Origin: Dactylosporangium sucinum
GTDB lineage: Bacteria; Actinomycetota; Actinomycetes; Mycobacteriales; Micromonosporaceae
Length of the DNA: 32,400 nt
Direction of reading: 5' to 3'
Assembly (NCBI RefSeq): GCF_014647515.1
Contig: NZ_BMPI01000013.1
Location: 175,278-207,677 of the forward strand
Positions 6,899-15,294 of the stretch are shown piece by piece. The notes beneath the pieces are model-generated. The model did not search any database. It had not been told where the DNA came from and saw only the letters and a program-made list of their open reading frames with translations. Positions within the stretch are counted from its first letter, which is position 1. Every line of letters begins with the position of its first letter. The position numbers were made by a program, and so were the translations under genes.

Positions 6899-8840
6899 GC
6901 GGCACCCGCAACCCGGTGCCCACCGGAGTGAGCGGCAGCAGCTTCTTGCCCGTGGGGCCGATCTGGATCTCGGTGTCCTGGCTCGGGCAGACGCCGCAGT
7001 CGAAGCACGGCGTCCAGCGGCAGTCGTCCTGCTCGTAGCCGGTCAGGGCGTCCTGCCAGTCCTGCCAGAGCCAGTCCTTGTCCAGCCCGGAGTCGAGGTG
7101 GTCCCAGGGCAGGACCTCGTTCTGGTCGCGGTCGCGCGTGGTGAACCAGGCGAGGTCGACGCCGAACGCCGGCAGCTCGGCGGCGGCCGCGTCCACCCAG
7201 CGCCGGAAGGAGAAGTGCTCGGACCAGCCGTCGAAGCGGCCGCCCTCCTCCCAGACCCGGCGGATGACCGCGCCGACCCGCCGGTCACCCCGGCTGAGCA
7301 GGCCCTCGACCAGCGAGGGCTCGCCGTCGTGATACCGGTAGCCGATCGCCTTGCCGAGCGACCGGTCCGCGTTGATGGCATCCTTGAGCAGCTTGAGCCG
7401 CCGGTCGATGACCTCCGGCTCCGCCATCGCCGCCCACTGGAACGGCGTGTGCGGCTTCGGCACGAACCCGCCGATGGACACGGTGCAGCGGATGTCGCGC
7501 GAGCCGGTGGCCGTGCGGCCGGCCCGGATCACCTCGTGGGCCAGCTTGGCGATCTGCAGCACGTCGTCGTCGGTCTCGGTGGGCAGGCCGCACATGAAGT
7601 AGAGCTTCACCTGCCGCCAGCCGTTGCTGTACGCCGTGACGACCGTGCGGATGAGGTCCTCCTCGGTGACCATCTTGTTGATCACCTGGCGGATCCGCTC
7701 CGAACCGCCCTCCGGCGCGAAGGTGAGGCCGGTGCGGCGCCCGTTGCGCGAGAGCTCCTGGGCGAGCGTGACGTTGAACGCGTCCACGCGCGTCGAGGGG
7801 AGCGACAGCGAGACGTTGGTGCCCTCGTACTGCTGGGCCAGGCCCGAGCACATGTCACCGATCTCGGAGTGGTCGGCCGACGACAGCGACAGCAGCCCGA
7901 CCTCGTGGAACCCGGAGAACTCCAGCCCCTCCTGGACCATCTGCCCCACGGTCGTGATGCTGCGCTCCCGCACCGGCCGCGTGATCATGCCGGCCTGGCA
8001 GAACCGGCAGCCGCGGGTGCACCCGCGGAAGATCTCCACGGCATACCGCTCGTGCACCGTCTCGGCCAGCGGCACGAGCGGCCGCTTCGGATACGGCCAG
8101 GCGTCGAGGTCCATGGTGGTGCGCTTGTGCACCCGGAACGGCACGTCGGCCCGGTTGGGCACGACCCGCTGGATGCGGCCGTCGGGCAGGTAGTCGACGT
8201 CGTAGAAGCGCGGAACGTACACCGACTCGGTGCGGGCGAGCCGCAGCAGCAGCTCGTCGCGGCCGCCGGGCGACCCCTCGGCCTTCCACTCGCGGACGAT
8301 GCCGGTGATCTCCAGCACCGCCTCCTCGCCGTCGCCGAGCACGGCGGCGTCGATGAAGTCGGCGATCGGCTCCGGGTTGAAGGCGGCGTGCCCGCCGGCG
8401 ACCACGATCGGGTGCCGCTCGTCGCGCTCCCGCGAGTCGAACGGGATCCCGGCGAGGTCGAGCATGGTGAGCAGGTTGGTGTAGCCCAGCTCGGTGGCGA
8501 ACGACACGCCGAACAGGTCGAACGCGTGCACCGGCCGGTGCGCGTCGACGGTGAACTGCGGCACGCCCTCGGCCCGCATGAGCGCCTCAAGGTCGGGCCA
8601 CACGGCATAGGTGCGCTCGGCGAGCACGTCCGGCTGCTCGTTGAGCACCTCGTAGAGGATCTGCACGCCCTGGTTGGGCAGGCCGACCTCGTATGCGTCG
8701 GGATACGACAGCACCCACCGCACGGTCGCGGCGTCCCAGTCCTTGACGACCGCGCCGAGCTCACCGCCGACGTACTGGATCGGTTTGCTGATCCGCGGCA
8801 GCAGTCGCTCGAGTTGCGGGAAGACGCTCGTGACGCTCAC
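6891..8840 (-). CDS. TIGR03960-type B12-binding/radical SAM protein
   Basis: The 649-residue protein begins FPQLERLLPRISKPIQYVGGELGAVVKDW, as TIGR03960 members do. A B12-binding-like region follows (LSYPDAYEVGLPNQGVQILYEVLN to about 190). The radical SAM barrel carries the iron-sulfur triad C274-x3-C278-x2-C281 (FRGCTRGCRFCQAG). A second cysteine group near the C-terminus (TPCFDCGVCPS, about 623-633) may bind another cluster. It should cleave S-adenosylmethionine to start a radical reaction; the substrate is unknown. The start is GTG at 8840. GGGGAG lies only 2 nt before it, an unusually short gap, and an in-frame TGA just upstream rules out a longer form. It is translationally coupled to the DUF2344 gene. 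Confidence 0.92.
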   Translation of the reverse strand: MSVTSVFPQLERLLPRISKPIQYVGGELGAVVKDWDAATVRWVLSYPDAYEVGLPNQGVQILYEVLNEQPDVLAERTYAVWPDLEALMRAEGVPQFTVDAHRPVHAFDLFGVSFATELGYTNLLTMLDLAGIPFDSRERDERHPIVVAGGHAAFNPEPIADFIDAAVLGDGEEAVLEITGIVREWKAEGSPGGRDELLLRLARTESVYVPRFYDVDYLPDGRIQRVVPNRADVPFRVHKRTTMDLDAWPYPKRPLVPLAETVHERYAVEIFRGCTRGCRFCQAGMITRPVRERSITTVGQMVQEGLEFSGFHEVGLLSLSSADHSEIGDMCSGLAQQYEGTNVSLSLPSTRVDAFNVTLAQELSRNGRRTGLTFAPEGGSERIRQVINKMVTEEDLIRTVVTAYSNGWRQVKLYFMCGLPTETDDDVLQIAKLAHEVIRAGRTATGSRDIRCTVSIGGFVPKPHTPFQWAAMAEPEVIDRRLKLLKDAINADRSLGKAIGYRYHDGEPSLVEGLLSRGDRRVGAVIRRVWEEGGRFDGWSEHFSFRRWVDAAAAELPAFGVDLAWFTTRDRDQNEVLPWDHLDSGLDKDWLWQDWQDALTGYEQDDCRWTPCFDCGVCPSQDTEIQIGPTGKKLLPLTPVGTGLRVPHA

Positions 8841-8855
8841 GACTCCCCAGCGTAC

Positions 8856-11201
8856 TCAACCCTGCCGCTGGCGCCGATGCGGCGCCCGGCCGGGCGGCGG
8901 CGCGGGCGGCGGGGTCATCGGCCGCGGCTCGGGAATGCGCAGCGTGACGGGCTTGCCCGGGGCGACCGTGAGCTGCTCGCCGTGGTGGCGCACGGTGATC
9001 TCGCCGTCCGTCACCTCGTAGGTGACCTCGCGGTGGTTCACGGTGACCCGCAGCACGGTGCCGCGGCAGGTGATGGCGAACCGCAGCCGGTCGAGCCGGC
9101 CCGGCAGCCGCGGGCTGAACGACAGCTCACCGCCGTAGTCGCGCATGCCGCCGAAGCCGGCGACGAGCGCCAGCCAGGTGCCCGCGAGCGACGCCATGTG
9201 CAGGCCGTCGCTGGAGTTGTGCTGCAGGTCGTAGAGGTCGACGAAGGCCGCCTCGCCGAGGTAGTCGTAGGCCAGGTCGACGTGCCCGACCTCGGCCGCC
9301 AGCACCGCCTGCGTGCAGGCCGACAGCGAGGAGTCACGGACCGTGCGCTGGTCGTAGTAGTAGAAGTTGCGGGCCTTCTCCTCCTCCGTGAACCGGTCGC
9401 CGCGCCAGTGCATCGCCAGGATCAGGTCGGCCTGCTTGACGACCTGCCTGCGGTACAGGTCGAAATAGGGGTAGTGCAGCAGCAGCGGATAGTGGTCGGG
9501 CGGCGTGTTGGCGAAGTCCCACTCCTGGTGCAGGGTGAAGCCCGCCGACTGCTGGTGCACCTCGAGCTCGTGGTCGTAGGGCAGGTGCACCTTGGCGGCG
9601 GCGTCGCGCCACGACGAGATCTCCTCGTCGTCGACGCCGAAGCGGTGGGCCAGCTCCGGGTGGCGCTCGGCGGCCTCGGCGGCGTGGTTGAGGTTGTGCT
9701 GGGCCATGAGGTTCGTGAAGATGTTGTCGTCCGAGATCGCGCTGTACTCGTCGGGCCCCGTCACGCCGTCGATGTGGAACACGCCGTGCCGGTCGTGGTG
9801 GCCGAGCGAGCGCCATAGCCGGGCCGTCTCCACCAGCAGCTCCAGCCCGGCCTCGGCCTCGAACCGCTCGTCGCCGGTCGCCTGCACGTAGCGGACCACC
9901 GCCGCGGCGATGTCGGCGTTGACGTGGAAGCCCGCCGTGCCGGCCGGCCAGTAGGCCGAGCACTCCTGGCCCCGGATCGTGCGCCAGGGGAACGCGGCGC
10001 CCTTCAGGCCGAGCGTGCTCGCCCGGTCGCGGGCCAGGTCGAGCGTGTCATGGCGCCACCGCAGCCCGTCGCGGGCCGTCTGTGGGTGGGTGTACGTCAG
10101 GACCGGCAGCACGAAGCTCTCGGTGTCCCAGAAGACGTGGCCGTCGTAGCCGCGCCCGGTCAGGCCCTTGGCCGCCATCGGCCGCGCCTCGGCCCGCGCG
10201 CCGGCCTGCATGAGGTGGAACAGCGCGAACCGCACGGCCTGCTGGATCTCGGCGTCGCCGTCGACCTCGACGTCGGCCTGGGCCCAGAAGCCGTCGAGGT
10301 ACGCCCGCTGCGCCTTGACCAGCCCGTCCCAGCCGCCCAGCTTGGCGCCGGCGATCGCGCCGTGCACCTGGTCGCGGATCGCCTGCCGGGAGCGCTGGCT
10401 GGACCAGCCGTAGGCGAGGTACTTGACGATCCGCAGGCGCTGGCCCGGTTGCAGCTCGCACGCGAACGTCGTGCGCGCCCAGTCCTCGGTCGCCTCGGTC
10501 TGCGCGCGTACCGGCACCGGCGCGTCGATCTCGTGGTCCATCTCGGCGCCGAGGCGCAGGCGGCTCGCGTTCGTGTGGTGCAGCAGCTGCGCGTCGAGGC
10601 CGTGCGCGTAGTGCTCCTCGGCGACGAGCGCGTGCCCGAGCGCCGCGGCGACCCGCGGGTCCTTGCTCGGGACCGGCGTGTCCTCGTTGGCGACCAGCTC
10701 CGACTGCACGATCACCCGGGCCGGCTCGTCGACCGGCTCCACCTCGTAGAGGAACGCGGCGATCGAGCGCTGCTCCAGCGACACCAGCCGGGTCGTGCGC
10801 ACCTTGATCCGCTGCTGGGCCGGCGACACCCACTCGACGTCGCGCTGCAGCGTGCCGGCCCGCAGGTCGAGCACCCGCTCGTGGGCGAGCAGCTTGCCGT
10901 ACCGCACGTCGAACGGCTCGTCGTCGACCAGCAGCCGGAAGACCTTGCCGTTGGTGACGTTGAGGATCGACTGGCCCTCCTCCGGGAAGCCGTACCCGGC
11001 CTCGGCGTAGGGCAGCGGCCGCTCCTCGTAGAAGGAGTTGAGGTACGTGCCGGGCAGCCCGTACGGCTCGCCCTCGTCGAGGTTGCCCCGCAGCCCGATG
11101 TGCCCGTTGGAGAGCGCGAACAGCGACTCGGTCTGGGCGAGCGTGTCGAGGTCGAGCCGGGTCTCCCGCAGCGTCCACGCCTCGACCGGGAACGTGGCCA
11201 T
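8856..11201 (-). CDS. Glycoside hydrolase family 65 disaccharide phosphorylase
   Basis: The 781-residue protein has the GH65 layout: an N-terminal beta-sandwich (WTLRETRLDLDTLAQTESLFALSNGHIGLRGN), a linker, an (alpha/alpha)6 barrel, and a C-terminal beta sheet. The barrel has GHVFWDTESFVLPVL and the general-acid motif TGPDEYS, with E485 the expected catalytic glutamate. KQADLILAM matches the phosphate-binding region. GH65 phosphorylases split maltose, trehalose or kojibiose with phosphate to beta-glucose 1-phosphate and glucose; I cannot tell which substrate. The tail after about 755 is Pro/Arg-rich. ATG at 11201 overlaps the upstream mutase stop (TGATG), so the two are coupled. No sugar transporter is adjacent, which suggests an internal substrate. 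Confidence 0.92.
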   Translation of the reverse strand: MATFPVEAWTLRETRLDLDTLAQTESLFALSNGHIGLRGNLDEGEPYGLPGTYLNSFYEERPLPYAEAGYGFPEEGQSILNVTNGKVFRLLVDDEPFDVRYGKLLAHERVLDLRAGTLQRDVEWVSPAQQRIKVRTTRLVSLEQRSIAAFLYEVEPVDEPARVIVQSELVANEDTPVPSKDPRVAAALGHALVAEEHYAHGLDAQLLHHTNASRLRLGAEMDHEIDAPVPVRAQTEATEDWARTTFACELQPGQRLRIVKYLAYGWSSQRSRQAIRDQVHGAIAGAKLGGWDGLVKAQRAYLDGFWAQADVEVDGDAEIQQAVRFALFHLMQAGARAEARPMAAKGLTGRGYDGHVFWDTESFVLPVLTYTHPQTARDGLRWRHDTLDLARDRASTLGLKGAAFPWRTIRGQECSAYWPAGTAGFHVNADIAAAVVRYVQATGDERFEAEAGLELLVETARLWRSLGHHDRHGVFHIDGVTGPDEYSAISDDNIFTNLMAQHNLNHAAEAAERHPELAHRFGVDDEEISSWRDAAAKVHLPYDHELEVHQQSAGFTLHQEWDFANTPPDHYPLLLHYPYFDLYRRQVVKQADLILAMHWRGDRFTEEEKARNFYYYDQRTVRDSSLSACTQAVLAAEVGHVDLAYDYLGEAAFVDLYDLQHNSSDGLHMASLAGTWLALVAGFGGMRDYGGELSFSPRLPGRLDRLRFAITCRGTVLRVTVNHREVTYEVTDGEITVRHHGEQLTVAPGKPVTLRIPEPRPMTPPPAPPPGRAPHRRQRQG

Positions 11202-11950
11202 CAGCTCTCCCCCTTCGCCAGGAGTTCGGACAGGTCGGACACGACCCGGTCGGCGCCGGCCCGGCGCAGGTCCCCGGCGTGGTCGCCGCCGACCCGGTCG
11301 ATGCCGACCACGTACCCGAATCCGCCCGCCTTCCCCGCCGCGACGCCGGCCAGCGCGTCCTCGAACACCGCGGCCTGCGCCGGCTCGACGCCGAGCTCCT
11401 CGGCCGCCGCGAGGAACGTGTCGGGCGCGGGCTTGCCCTTGAGCCCCCGCTCGCGGATCGTGACGCCGTCGACCCGGGCCTCCAGGTACCGCTCCAGCCC
11501 GGCCGAGGCGACCACCTGCCGCGTGTTGGCGCTGGAGCTGACCACCGCCCGGCGCAGCCCCTGCGCCTGCGCCTGTTCGAGGTACCGCACCGACCCCGGG
11601 TACGCCTCGAGCGTCCCCTCCTCCAACAGCCGCAGGAGCAGCACGTTCTTGCGGTTGCCGAGGCCGTTGACGGTCTGCGCGTCCGGCGGGTCGTCCGGCG
11701 AGCCCTCGGGCAGGGTGATGCCGCGCGAGGCGAGGAAGTCGCGCACGCCCGCCGCCCGGGGCTTGCCGTCCACGAAGTCGTTGTAGTCGGCGACCGGGTC
11801 GAACGGCCGCTGACCGGGCCGGTCCCGCAGGAACTCGTCGAAGGTCGCGGTCCACGCCCGGTTGTGGACGGCGGCGGTCGGGGTGAGGACGCCGTCGAGG
11901 TCGAACAGCAGCGCGGTCACGTGATCCGGTAGCCCCAGCACATCAGTCAC
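11201..11950 (-). CDS. HAD-family beta-phosphoglucomutase
   Basis: The 249-residue HAD enzyme has motif I F-D17-L-D19-G-V (nucleophile and acid/base), a cap domain, motif II SSSANT, K in [11 protein letters not shown] (motif III), and motif [17 protein letters not shown]. Beta-phosphoglucomutase turns beta-glucose 1-phosphate into glucose 6-phosphate. It lies directly before a GH65 phosphorylase with a 1-nt stop/start overlap, so together they form a short disaccharide-to-glycolysis route. The cap contains the family stretch [19 protein letters not shown] and NGLGNRKN. The chosen start is GTG at 11950 ([11 protein letters not shown]); the frame stays open further upstream but that part is low-complexity and antisense to another gene. 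No strong ribosome site is seen. Confidence 0.9.
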   Translation of the reverse strand: MTDVLGLPDHVTALLFDLDGVLTPTAAVHNRAWTATFDEFLRDRPGQRPFDPVADYNDFVDGKPRAAGVRDFLASRGITLPEGSPDDPPDAQTVNGLGNRKNVLLLRLLEEGTLEAYPGSVRYLEQAQAQGLRRAVVSSSANTRQVVASAGLERYLEARVDGVTIRERGLKGKPAPDTFLAAAEELGVEPAQAAVFEDALAGVAAGKAGGFGYVVGIDRVGGDHAGDLRRAGADRVVSDLSELLAKGES

Positions 11951-11965
11951 GGTATCGCCGATACC
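11951..11965. promoter_or_regulatory. GGTATC-N3-GATACC palindrome abutting the mutase start
   Basis: A perfect 6-bp inverted repeat with a 3-nt centre touches the mutase GTG. It lies in the 57-bp divergent spacer shared with the plus-strand membrane protein gene. Its place suits an operator or a small 5' hairpin that controls initiation. This is inference from symmetry and position. Confidence 0.35.
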
Positions 11966-11994
11966 CGAACTCAGCGTGGCGTGCACATGGTGGT

Positions 11995-12000
11995 TAGCCT
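11995..12000 (+). promoter_or_regulatory. Candidate -10 box (TAGCCT) of paralog A
   Basis: TAGCCT is followed by 7 nt and then GTG at 12008, so the transcript may be leaderless. The same hexamer precedes the VOC-fusion gene at 22475-22480. No clear -35 is present. Confidence 0.45.
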
Positions 12001-12007
12001 TTGTGGG

Positions 12008-12829
12008 GTGACAGTCCCGCCCGACGAGACGCCGACGCAGCGCAACCCGACGTGGGTGGGGTCGGCCTCCGTTCCCTCCGGGGGGTCGCGGCGGCGACGG
12101 CAGTGGGAGGACACGCTCGACCTGCCCGCGGAGCCCGAGACGCGGCAGGAGCCCGTCGCGCCGCACGTCGTCTACGTACCCGTGCCGACGCCCGCGCATC
12201 CGCGCGGCGGCTACGGGCCGCCCCGCGGTGGCTACGGGCCCTACGGCCCCCCGCCCCCGGCGCCCCGGCGGCGGCGCAGCCGGTGGCCGTGGGTGCTGCT
12301 GTTCATCTTCGCGCTGTGCGCGGGGTGCTGCGGCGGCTCGTACGCGTGGGCGCGGCCCTACTGGGTGCAGTACCCCGCGTCGGTCGACACGCAGGCGACC
12401 GTCCCCGGGTTCACCCGCGTCGACGACGCGGCGGGCCGCAAGCAGGCGGCGGAGCTGCAGAAGTCCCTGACCTCGGACCACCTCGACGAGCAGGGTTTCA
12501 CGGTGACGTACCAGGACGCCGGCAACCGCCAGCAGCGCGTGCTCGTCTTCGGGGCCACCCGGTTCCTCACCAACCCGGCGCGTGACCTGGACGCGAGCAT
12601 GCGGAAGCTGGGCACGCGGATCCAGGTCTCCGACGTGCGCGACGTCGACCCGGGCGTCTTCGGCGGCGAGCAGCGATGCGCGTCGTCGCGCCTGGACGGC
12701 CGGTCGGCGACGGTGTGCGGGTGGAGCGACCACGGGGTGATCGCGATCGCGGTCTTCGGGGGCAAGAACCTGGATCAGGCGGCGACGGCGACGCGGAACC
12801 TGCGCGGGTCGATCGTCCAGCGCGGCTGA
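12008..12829 (+). CDS. Single-pass membrane protein with Cys-pair outer domain (paralog A)
   Basis: I do not know a named family for this 273-residue protein. It has a charged N-terminal region, a Gly/Tyr/Pro stretch ([19 protein letters not shown], about 66-84), an RRRRSR stop-transfer signal, and one membrane helix at about 93-113. The outer domain ends with the motif RC224-x10-TVC237-GWSDHG and VAVFGG. Two other genes here (30512-31363 and 31627-32262) share the same end motif, the strand V-L-V-F-G-A-T, and a following P-x-x-x-L helix. The Cys pair probably forms a disulfide outside the membrane. GTG at 12008 is chosen for its leaderless promoter; an in-frame GTG at 11981 would add only nine residues. 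Confidence 0.75.
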   Translation: MTVPPDETPTQRNPTWVGSASVPSGGSRRRRQWEDTLDLPAEPETRQEPVAPHVVYVPVPTPAHPRGGYGPPRGGYGPYGPPPPAPRRRRSRWPWVLLFIFALCAGCCGGSYAWARPYWVQYPASVDTQATVPGFTRVDDAAGRKQAAELQKSLTSDHLDEQGFTVTYQDAGNRQQRVLVFGATRFLTNPARDLDASMRKLGTRIQVSDVRDVDPGVFGGEQRCASSRLDGRSATVCGWSDHGVIAIAVFGGKNLDQAATATRNLRGSIVQRG

Positions 12830-12834
12830 CCCGT

Positions 12835-12855
12835 TTCGAGGGCCGGCCTCGCGAA
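12835..12855. terminator. Short bidirectional hairpin between convergent genes
   Basis: TTCGAGG-GCCGG-CCTCGCGAA forms a stem with one bulge in the 28-bp gap between paralog A and plsC. It is short and has no T-run, so it is a weak candidate for shared termination. Confidence 0.35.
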
Positions 12856-12857
12856 GC

Positions 12858-13541
12858 TCAGTCGGCGGCGACCTGGTCGGGGCGCTTCGGGGCGTAGCGG
12901 CCCACGTACTCCTGGCCCGTCAGCTGCTGGATGGCGTTCATCAGCTTCAGCGTGACCTCGCGCAGGCCGCGGCTGTCGACCTCGCCGCCCCGCCACTGGC
13001 TCAGGTCCAGCGGCTCGCCGACGCGGACCTCGACCGACGGGCCCAGCTTCGGCATCGAGGCGCCGACGGGCTGGACCTTGTCGAAGCCCAGCAGGCCGAT
13101 CGGGATGATCGGGGCCGGCGCGTCGAGCGCCAGCTTGGCCACCCCCGGGCGGCCGCGGTACAGGCGGCCGTCGACCGAGCGGGTGCCCTCCGGGAAGATG
13201 CCGAGCACGTGGCCCGCGCGCAGGACCGGCAGGGCGGCGTCGAGGGCCATCAGGCTGGCCCGGCCGCCGGAGCGGTCCACCGGGATCTGGTTCAGGCCGT
13301 ACATGATGTGGCGCATCATCGTGCCCTTGAGACCCGGGCCCTCGAAATACTGGTTCTTGGCGAGGAAGTACACGTTGCGCGGGGTGATCGCGCCCATCAT
13401 GACCGAGTCGATCACCGACTGGTGGTTGCTCGCCAGGATCGCCGGGCCGGTCTTCGGGATGTTGTCGAGTCCGATGATCCTGGGTCGCCAGAGCAGGCGG
13501 GTCAACGGTGCGACCGTCATCTTGCCGACCGTATAGAGCAC
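12858..13541 (-). CDS. 1-acyl-sn-glycerol-3-phosphate acyltransferase (PlsC family)
   Basis: PlsC-type enzymes add the second acyl chain to lysophosphatidic acid at the inner membrane. The 227-residue product has block I NH40-x4-D45 (SNHQSVID), block II near GLNQIPVDR, block [10 protein letters not shown] (116-122), and block [11 protein letters not shown]. Length is normal for the short bacterial form; paralogs with other lipid acceptors exist. GTG at 13541 is preferred because GGAGG lies 10 nt before it. A TTG at 13574 in the same frame would add 11 residues. The gene appears to be alone, with its own promoter, and faces paralog A tail to tail. Confidence 0.9.
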   Translation of the reverse strand: MLYTVGKMTVAPLTRLLWRPRIIGLDNIPKTGPAILASNHQSVIDSVMMGAITPRNVYFLAKNQYFEGPGLKGTMMRHIMYGLNQIPVDRSGGRASLMALDAALPVLRAGHVLGIFPEGTRSVDGRLYRGRPGVAKLALDAPAPIIPIGLLGFDKVQPVGASMPKLGPSVEVRVGEPLDLSQWRGGEVDSRGLREVTLKLMNAIQQLTGQEYVGRYAPKRPDQVAAD

Positions 13542-13585
13542 GGACAACTGCCCTCCACCAGGCTCGACCGACAACGCCGCCGCAC

Positions 13586-13614
13586 ACTCTAACCGGGGTG
13601 GAGCCTCCGGTCAG
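13586..13614 (-). promoter_or_regulatory. Candidate plsC promoter
   Basis: On the minus strand CTGACC (13614-13609) and TAGAGT (13591-13586) are 17 nt apart, a good vegetative sigma spacing. Transcription would start about 38 nt before the GTG at 13541, leaving room for the GGAGG ribosome site. Confidence 0.5.
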
Positions 13615-13692
13615 CCGCAGGCGCCACAGCGTGGGCAACACCACCCACGGTCAGGTCAGCGCCTCACACGGGCCCGATCACCCGGACGGTCG

Positions 13693-14520
13693 TCAGGACG
13701 CGACCAGCACCAGCGCCGTCGCGGCGAGGCCCAGGCCGGCCAGTTGGACCGGCCGCATGCGCTCGCGGTCGATCGCCATGGCCAGCAGGACGGTCGTCAC
13801 CGGGTACAGCGACGCGACCGGCGCGATGATGCTCAGGTCGCCGCGGTGCACGGCCAGCAGGTACAGCGCGTTCGCGGTCATGTCCAGCGCGCCGGCCAGG
13901 ACCAGCCAGCGCAGCGTCGCGCCCCGGGGCAGGCCCTGGAACCGGCGCACGAGCGGATAGCCGCCGACCGCCAGCGCGGCGAGCTGGGCGCCCAGGACCG
14001 GCCAGAGGCCGCCGTCCCCGCCCGCCCGGTCCAGGCAGGTGAAGAACAGCCCGAACATCAGGCCGGAGAGCAGGGCCAGGCCGATCAGGCCCCGGGTGAC
14101 TCGGGCGCCCGTGGAAGGGGCCAGGCTGACCAGGCCGATCGCCACGATCGCACAGCCGGCGCCGGTGAGCGCGACCGCGCCCGGGCGCTCGCCGGAGACC
14201 AGCCCGACGACGACCGGCAGCAGCGCCGTGGTGACCGCGCTGACCGGGGCGACCACGGCCATCGCGCCGCCGGCCAGGGCGCGGTAGAACACGAACATCC
14301 CCAGCACGCCGAAGACACCGGCGGCGGCGCCCCAGGCCAGCGCCGGCAGGCTCGCCGAGGCCGGTATCAGCATCAGGTACAGCAGGAGCAGCGGCAGGCT
14401 CGCCGCCTTCGACAGGACCACGACCACCAGGGCGTCGGCCCGCTGGCTCGCCTTCCCGCCGGAGAAGTCGCCGACGCCCCAGACCAGCCCGGACAGCGCC
14501 GCGAGCAAGATCCCGATCAT
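13693..14520 (-). CDS. EamA/DMT-family permease
   Basis: The 275-residue protein is almost entirely hydrophobic, with about ten membrane helices in two halves. It begins MIGILLAALSGLVWGVGDFSGG. The second half carries the EamA-like end SIIAPVASLYPVTTVLLAMAIDRERMRPVQLAGLGLAATALVLVA. Members of the drug/metabolite transporter superfamily move amino acids, nucleotides or other small molecules; the substrate cannot be predicted. ATG at 14520 gives the normal EamA N-terminus, and an in-frame ATG at 14547 would add nine polar residues. It follows the B3/B4 gene closely in the same direction, across a hairpin. Confidence 0.88.
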   Translation of the reverse strand: MIGILLAALSGLVWGVGDFSGGKASQRADALVVVVLSKAASLPLLLLYLMLIPASASLPALAWGAAAGVFGVLGMFVFYRALAGGAMAVVAPVSAVTTALLPVVVGLVSGERPGAVALTGAGCAIVAIGLVSLAPSTGARVTRGLIGLALLSGLMFGLFFTCLDRAGGDGGLWPVLGAQLAALAVGGYPLVRRFQGLPRGATLRWLVLAGALDMTANALYLLAVHRGDLSIIAPVASLYPVTTVLLAMAIDRERMRPVQLAGLGLAATALVLVAS

Positions 14521-14567
14521 GCAGCCCCCGCTCCGCTCCGGCCGCATGCCGTCAACCTGAGCCGATG

Positions 14568-14603
14568 ATGAGCGGCCCCTCCGCTGCGCTCCGGACCGCT
14601 CAT
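14568..14603 (-). repeat. Stop-codon hairpin element, copy 1
   Basis: Perfect 8-bp arms (ATGAGCGG / CCGCTCAT) enclose the 20-nt interior CCCCTCCGCTGCGCTCCGGA (plus strand). The B3/B4 stop codon TGA (14602-14600) lies inside the arm. A second copy at 27773-27808 has 19 of 20 interior bases identical and compensating arm changes, again at a stop codon. It may be a terminator-like or mRNA 3'-end element; no T-run follows. Confidence 0.65.
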
Positions 14604-15253
14604 GTGAGCCGCTCGATCCGCACCGAGTCGGCCTCCAGCAGCTCGCAGAGCATGGAGGCGGCCGGGGTCAGGTCGACGTCCAGGCCCTCCAGCAGGAACA
14701 CCGCGCTGGTCGTGGCGTCGGTCAGGGCCGTGCGGCGGCCCTGGCGCCAGTTCCAGCGGCGGCAGGTCACGCCCACGTCGTCGCGCCAGACGACCTCGCC
14801 CGGCTCCGGCGCCTCGACCACCGCGACGCCGTCCTTCACCGTGTCGAACGGCTCGTCGAGCGAGCGGCCCGAGGCGCGGACCAGCCGCTCGGTGCCCACG
14901 AGGGCCGAGCGGTCCTCGCCGCCGATCGGCACGGCGAAGCGGATGCTCACCGCGTTGTAGGCGTCGACCAGGCGGTTCACCGAGGGCAGGTCGCCCCGGG
15001 CCGCCCGCCTGCGCAGCGCCTCGGCCGAGCAGGGGGTGCGCTGGGGTTTCGCGCCGAACGCGCGGTACACGTCGCGCCAGGCCTCCAGGTGGGGATGCGG
15101 CGCGGTCAGGTCGCCGGCCGCGGCCACGGCGTCGCGCAGCGCCGACCCGTCGCCCGGCCCGTTGCGCAGCCCGTCGGCGAGCACGGCGAGGACGGTAGCC
15201 TCATGGCCCACGGAACGGCACAGGTCAAGAACGTCGTCGGCGATCGCGAACAT
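14600..15253 (-). CDS. B3/B4 (PheT-like) domain protein
   Basis: The 217-residue soluble protein has the B3/B4 domain known from the phenylalanyl-tRNA synthetase beta chain. The signature is WRDVYRAFGAKPQRTPCSAEALRRRAARGDLPSVNRLVDAYNAVSIRFAVPIGGED (about 62-117). Free-standing B3/B4 proteins are common in bacteria; some are thought to check or edit mischarged tRNA, but many have no proven role. ATG at 15253 is chosen because it faces the XRE-cupin gene across a 41-bp palindromic promoter. This pairing suggests that the regulator controls it. There is no clear ribosome site, and TATTGT 14 nt before ATG could give a very short leader. Confidence 0.85.
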   Translation of the reverse strand: MFAIADDVLDLCRSVGHEATVLAVLADGLRNGPGDGSALRDAVAAAGDLTAPHPHLEAWRDVYRAFGAKPQRTPCSAEALRRRAARGDLPSVNRLVDAYNAVSIRFAVPIGGEDRSALVGTERLVRASGRSLDEPFDTVKDGVAVVEAPEPGEVVWRDDVGVTCRRWNWRQGRRTALTDATTSAVFLLEGLDVDLTPAASMLCELLEADSVRIERLT

Positions 15254-15259
15254 GCCCCA

Positions 15260-15276
15260 GTGGTACCACAATATTG
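15260..15276. promoter_or_regulatory. Overlapping palindromes in a divergent promoter
   Basis: GTGGTACCAC (15260-15269) and CAATATTG (15269-15276) are perfect palindromes that share one base. They fill the centre of the 41-bp spacer between the B3/B4 gene and the XRE-cupin gene. This is a likely autoregulatory operator for the XRE protein. The AT-rich part could also serve as the minus-strand -10 (TATTGT). Confidence 0.5.
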
Positions 15277-15294
15277 ACCGTGGAGGAAAACATA

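Noticed and set aside
6897..9818. 973-codon plus-strand open frame opposite the radical SAM and GH65 genes
   Set aside because: It spans two well supported minus-strand genes and shows the reverse-frame composition bias of His/Arg/Val/Gly.
11951..12733. Longer N-terminus for the HAD mutase
   Set aside because: The upstream frame is antisense to paralog A and low in complexity. The HAD fold starts at GTG 11950.
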